From positions 1-6,330 of the forward strand of contig JAHFUH010000329.1 of NCBI GenBank assembly GCA_023265215.1: a DNA stretch of 6,330 bases, in the 5' to 3' direction. A program made the translations under genes and the position numbers. Shown here in pieces: positions 5,280 to 6,330 of this stretch. Origin of the DNA: Acidobacteriota bacterium (GTDB lineage Bacteria > Acidobacteriota > UBA6911). Numbering within the stretch: the stretch's first letter is position 1; every line of letters begins with the position of its first letter. The notes beneath the pieces were generated by a model that was given only the letters and a program-made list of their open reading frames with translations, was not told the DNA's origin and did not search any database.

Positions 5280-6215
5280 TCAGGAAGCGTTTTGCTTGAG
5301 CCAGCGCGTAAGATCCACCCGGGATTCGAAATCGAGCAGTGACTTGCCCAGCAAACCGATTTTTGCCAGATTGAGTTTGCAGATCTTTTTCTCCTGTGCC
5401 GCCGGAAGATCTCCGATACGGCATTTGATCTGACTCAAGACAATTTCGACTTGGCCTTCGCGCCGCCCAGCCAGAGTTCCTTCCTTGATTCCTTCGCGGA
5501 TTCCTCGCTCAATGAAAGGATTTGTGAGCCGCATGACTTTTTCCTTCTCTTCTAACTTTAATTTACCCAGATGTTCGTTCAATTTCAAATCCTCCTTTTC
5601 GTCGAGCGGCTGATAAACCGAGAAAAATCCCGAAACCAACTCCTTCTCTCGATCACCTGCTTCTGTGCTTGCCAGGCTTACAAAAAAGTCGGCCACAATT
5701 CTTATTTTATCTTCTGCCGGGATTTTCATTCGGGCTGCCAATGCCAGCGCAGCCGTATTGTGGCGCCGAACATAAACATCTGCTTCTAAATGCCTGAGAT
5801 CCAGCACATCAAAATCGAATTGCAGCACACGTTTATTGGGGAATTCCGACACCAGAGGAAAACAATTTTCAGGAATCGTCTCATCATGGCTCAGCACGGC
5901 AACCGGGTATACAGGCATTCCATATTCCCTTCTGTCCAGAACCAGGTATTCCAGCATCCGCCAGCCCAAATCCGGCCTGAATTGCGCCTGGTGCTCCAAA
6001 TGGATCAGAAAACACGCCAGTTCGCCACGAAATTTCGTTTTGATGAGCAAATCGCCGGTTCTCTTCTTACCCTCAAGCGTAAACCTCTCCTTGTCAACAT
6101 ACTCAATGGAATCAAAATCCATGAACGCCGCCGTATTTGAAAAAAACTCTTCAAAAAAAGCCCGCAATATCGAGCGATTTTTCAGCAGCTTTTTGAACAG
6201 AGCGTCGTGCTTCAC
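5280..6215 (-). CDS. Rpn-family recombination-promoting nuclease / PD-(D/E)XK putative transposase, with DUF4351 C-terminus
   Basis: This is a full-length 311-residue protein starting at GTG 6215, with GAGGA (6225-6221) 5 nt upstream. It opens with the family signature HDALFKKLL (3-11) and AFFEEFF (19-25). The nuclease core has G54-D55-LLIK (catalytic Asp) and IHLEHQAQ (71-78), in which E74-x-Q76 is the E-x-Q/K catalytic pair. Typical later blocks follow: RMLEYLVL (86-93), YPVAVLSHD (103-111) and F133-D-F-D-V-L-D-L. A Gly/Glu/Arg repeat REGIKEGTLAGRREGQ (240-255) leads into DUF4351 (about 258-306: VLSQIKCRIGDLP ... LLDFESRVDLTRWL). Rpn proteins are DNA endonucleases of the YhgA/RpnA group that stimulate RecA-independent recombination and have been linked to horizontal transfer and phage defence. 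Here it stands alone, next to a REP-like copy, with no ATPase or methylase partner. It appears intact. Confidence 0.93.
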   Translation of the reverse strand: MKHDALFKKLLKNRSILRAFFEEFFSNTAAFMDFDSIEYVDKERFTLEGKKRTGDLLIKTKFRGELACFLIHLEHQAQFRPDLGWRMLEYLVLDRREYGMPVYPVAVLSHDETIPENCFPLVSEFPNKRVLQFDFDVLDLRHLEADVYVRRHNTAALALAARMKIPAEDKIRIVADFFVSLASTEAGDREKELVSGFFSVYQPLDEKEDLKLNEHLGKLKLEEKEKVMRLTNPFIERGIREGIKEGTLAGRREGQVEIVLSQIKCRIGDLPAAQEKKICKLNLAKIGLLGKSLLDFESRVDLTRWLKQNAS

Positions 6216-6216
6216 A

Positions 6217-6234
6217 ATTATCCTCAGGGATAAT
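6217..6234 (-). promoter_or_regulatory. Hairpin covering the Rpn Shine-Dalgarno
   Basis: On the minus strand ATTATCC (6234-6228), loop CTGA and GGATAAT (6223-6217) form a perfect 7-bp stem. The GGA of the Shine-Dalgarno GAGGA lies in its 3' arm, and the GTG start follows one base after the stem. It could limit translation of the nuclease, or serve as a protein-binding operator. The stem is AT-rich, so stability is modest. Confidence 0.45.
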
Positions 6235-6293
6235 GTTTCGCCCGCAGCTGTTTTATTTCATAGAAAATCACAATTATTTTGGAAAGAAGCCCG

Positions 6294-6322
6294 GGGGAAA
6301 TAGGTGCCTGTCACCTATTTTC
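6294..6322. repeat. REP-like palindromic element, copy 2
   Basis: Bases 6294-6319 are identical to 1054-1079. GAAATAGGTG (6297-6306) pairs with CACCTATTTTC (6312-6322) with one bulged T, across the loop CCTGT (6307-6311). Unlike copy 1 it has a single right-arm unit and lacks the closing CCCC. It lies about 80 bp upstream of the Rpn gene start, in the same orientation as copy 1, so the two copies bracket 5.2 kb as direct repeats. Confidence 0.75.
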
Positions 6323-6330
6323 ACGAAGAA

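Noticed and set aside
5571..6303. Plus-strand frames at 5571-5789, 5790-6140 and 5836-6303
   Set aside because: All are antisense to the Rpn-family nuclease, whose catalytic and DUF4351 motifs are clear.
1..6330. CRISPR array, tRNA, rRNA or complete insertion sequence
   Set aside because: No regularly spaced repeats, no cloverleaf-like stems with CCA ends, no rRNA-like blocks and no transposase with terminal inverted repeats were seen.

Overview
The window most likely comes from a member of the Acidobacteriota or a close relative. Two things suggest this. A PadR regulator is coupled to a small membrane protein with an N-terminal 'permease prefix' helical domain. A secreted protein carries a C-terminal domain (ESLG...EGVE..G.R ... 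EPD.SLF..P.DY) that I associate mainly with that phylum. Base composition is moderate and the genes are spaced as in ordinary chromosomal or accessory DNA. No rRNA, tRNA, CRISPR array or phage structural gene is visible.

Layout. At the left edge (836 to 1, minus) is the first 278 codons of an SDR-type oxidoreductase with a helical N-terminus and a four-Cys zinc-ribbon-like motif; it runs off the window. Just upstream of it, on the same strand, is the debris of a DUF433/DUF5615-type toxin-antitoxin pair (about 1053 to 895). The antitoxin keeps only its last 23 codons, cut exactly where a 41-bp palindromic REP-like element begins (1054-1094). The toxin keeps only its N-terminus and is frameshifted. 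On the plus strand follow a ferredoxin-nitroreductase fusion (1236-2057), a small unrecognised multi-pass membrane protein with its own promoter (2271-2633), and a two-gene operon of a PadR regulator and its membrane partner (2827-3869). On the minus strand are the secreted Acidobacteria-type protein (5041-4061) and a full-length Rpn/PD-(D/E)XK recombination-promoting nuclease with a DUF4351 C-terminus (6215-5280). The nuclease has a clear intrinsic terminator and a hairpin that covers its ribosome binding site. A second copy of the REP-like element lies upstream of it at the right edge (6294-6322), in the same orientation as the first.

How the parts relate. Only the PadR/membrane pair is convincingly an operon (TAATG overlap with a perfect Shine-Dalgarno). 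The other genes look like independent transcription units gathered in a plastic region: two REP-like copies, a mobile-type nuclease and a decayed toxin-antitoxin module all point to past rearrangement. I see no clearly new multi-gene system. The parts most worth a second look are the REP/toxin-antitoxin junction, the apparently leaderless PadR start, and the hairpin over the nuclease start.
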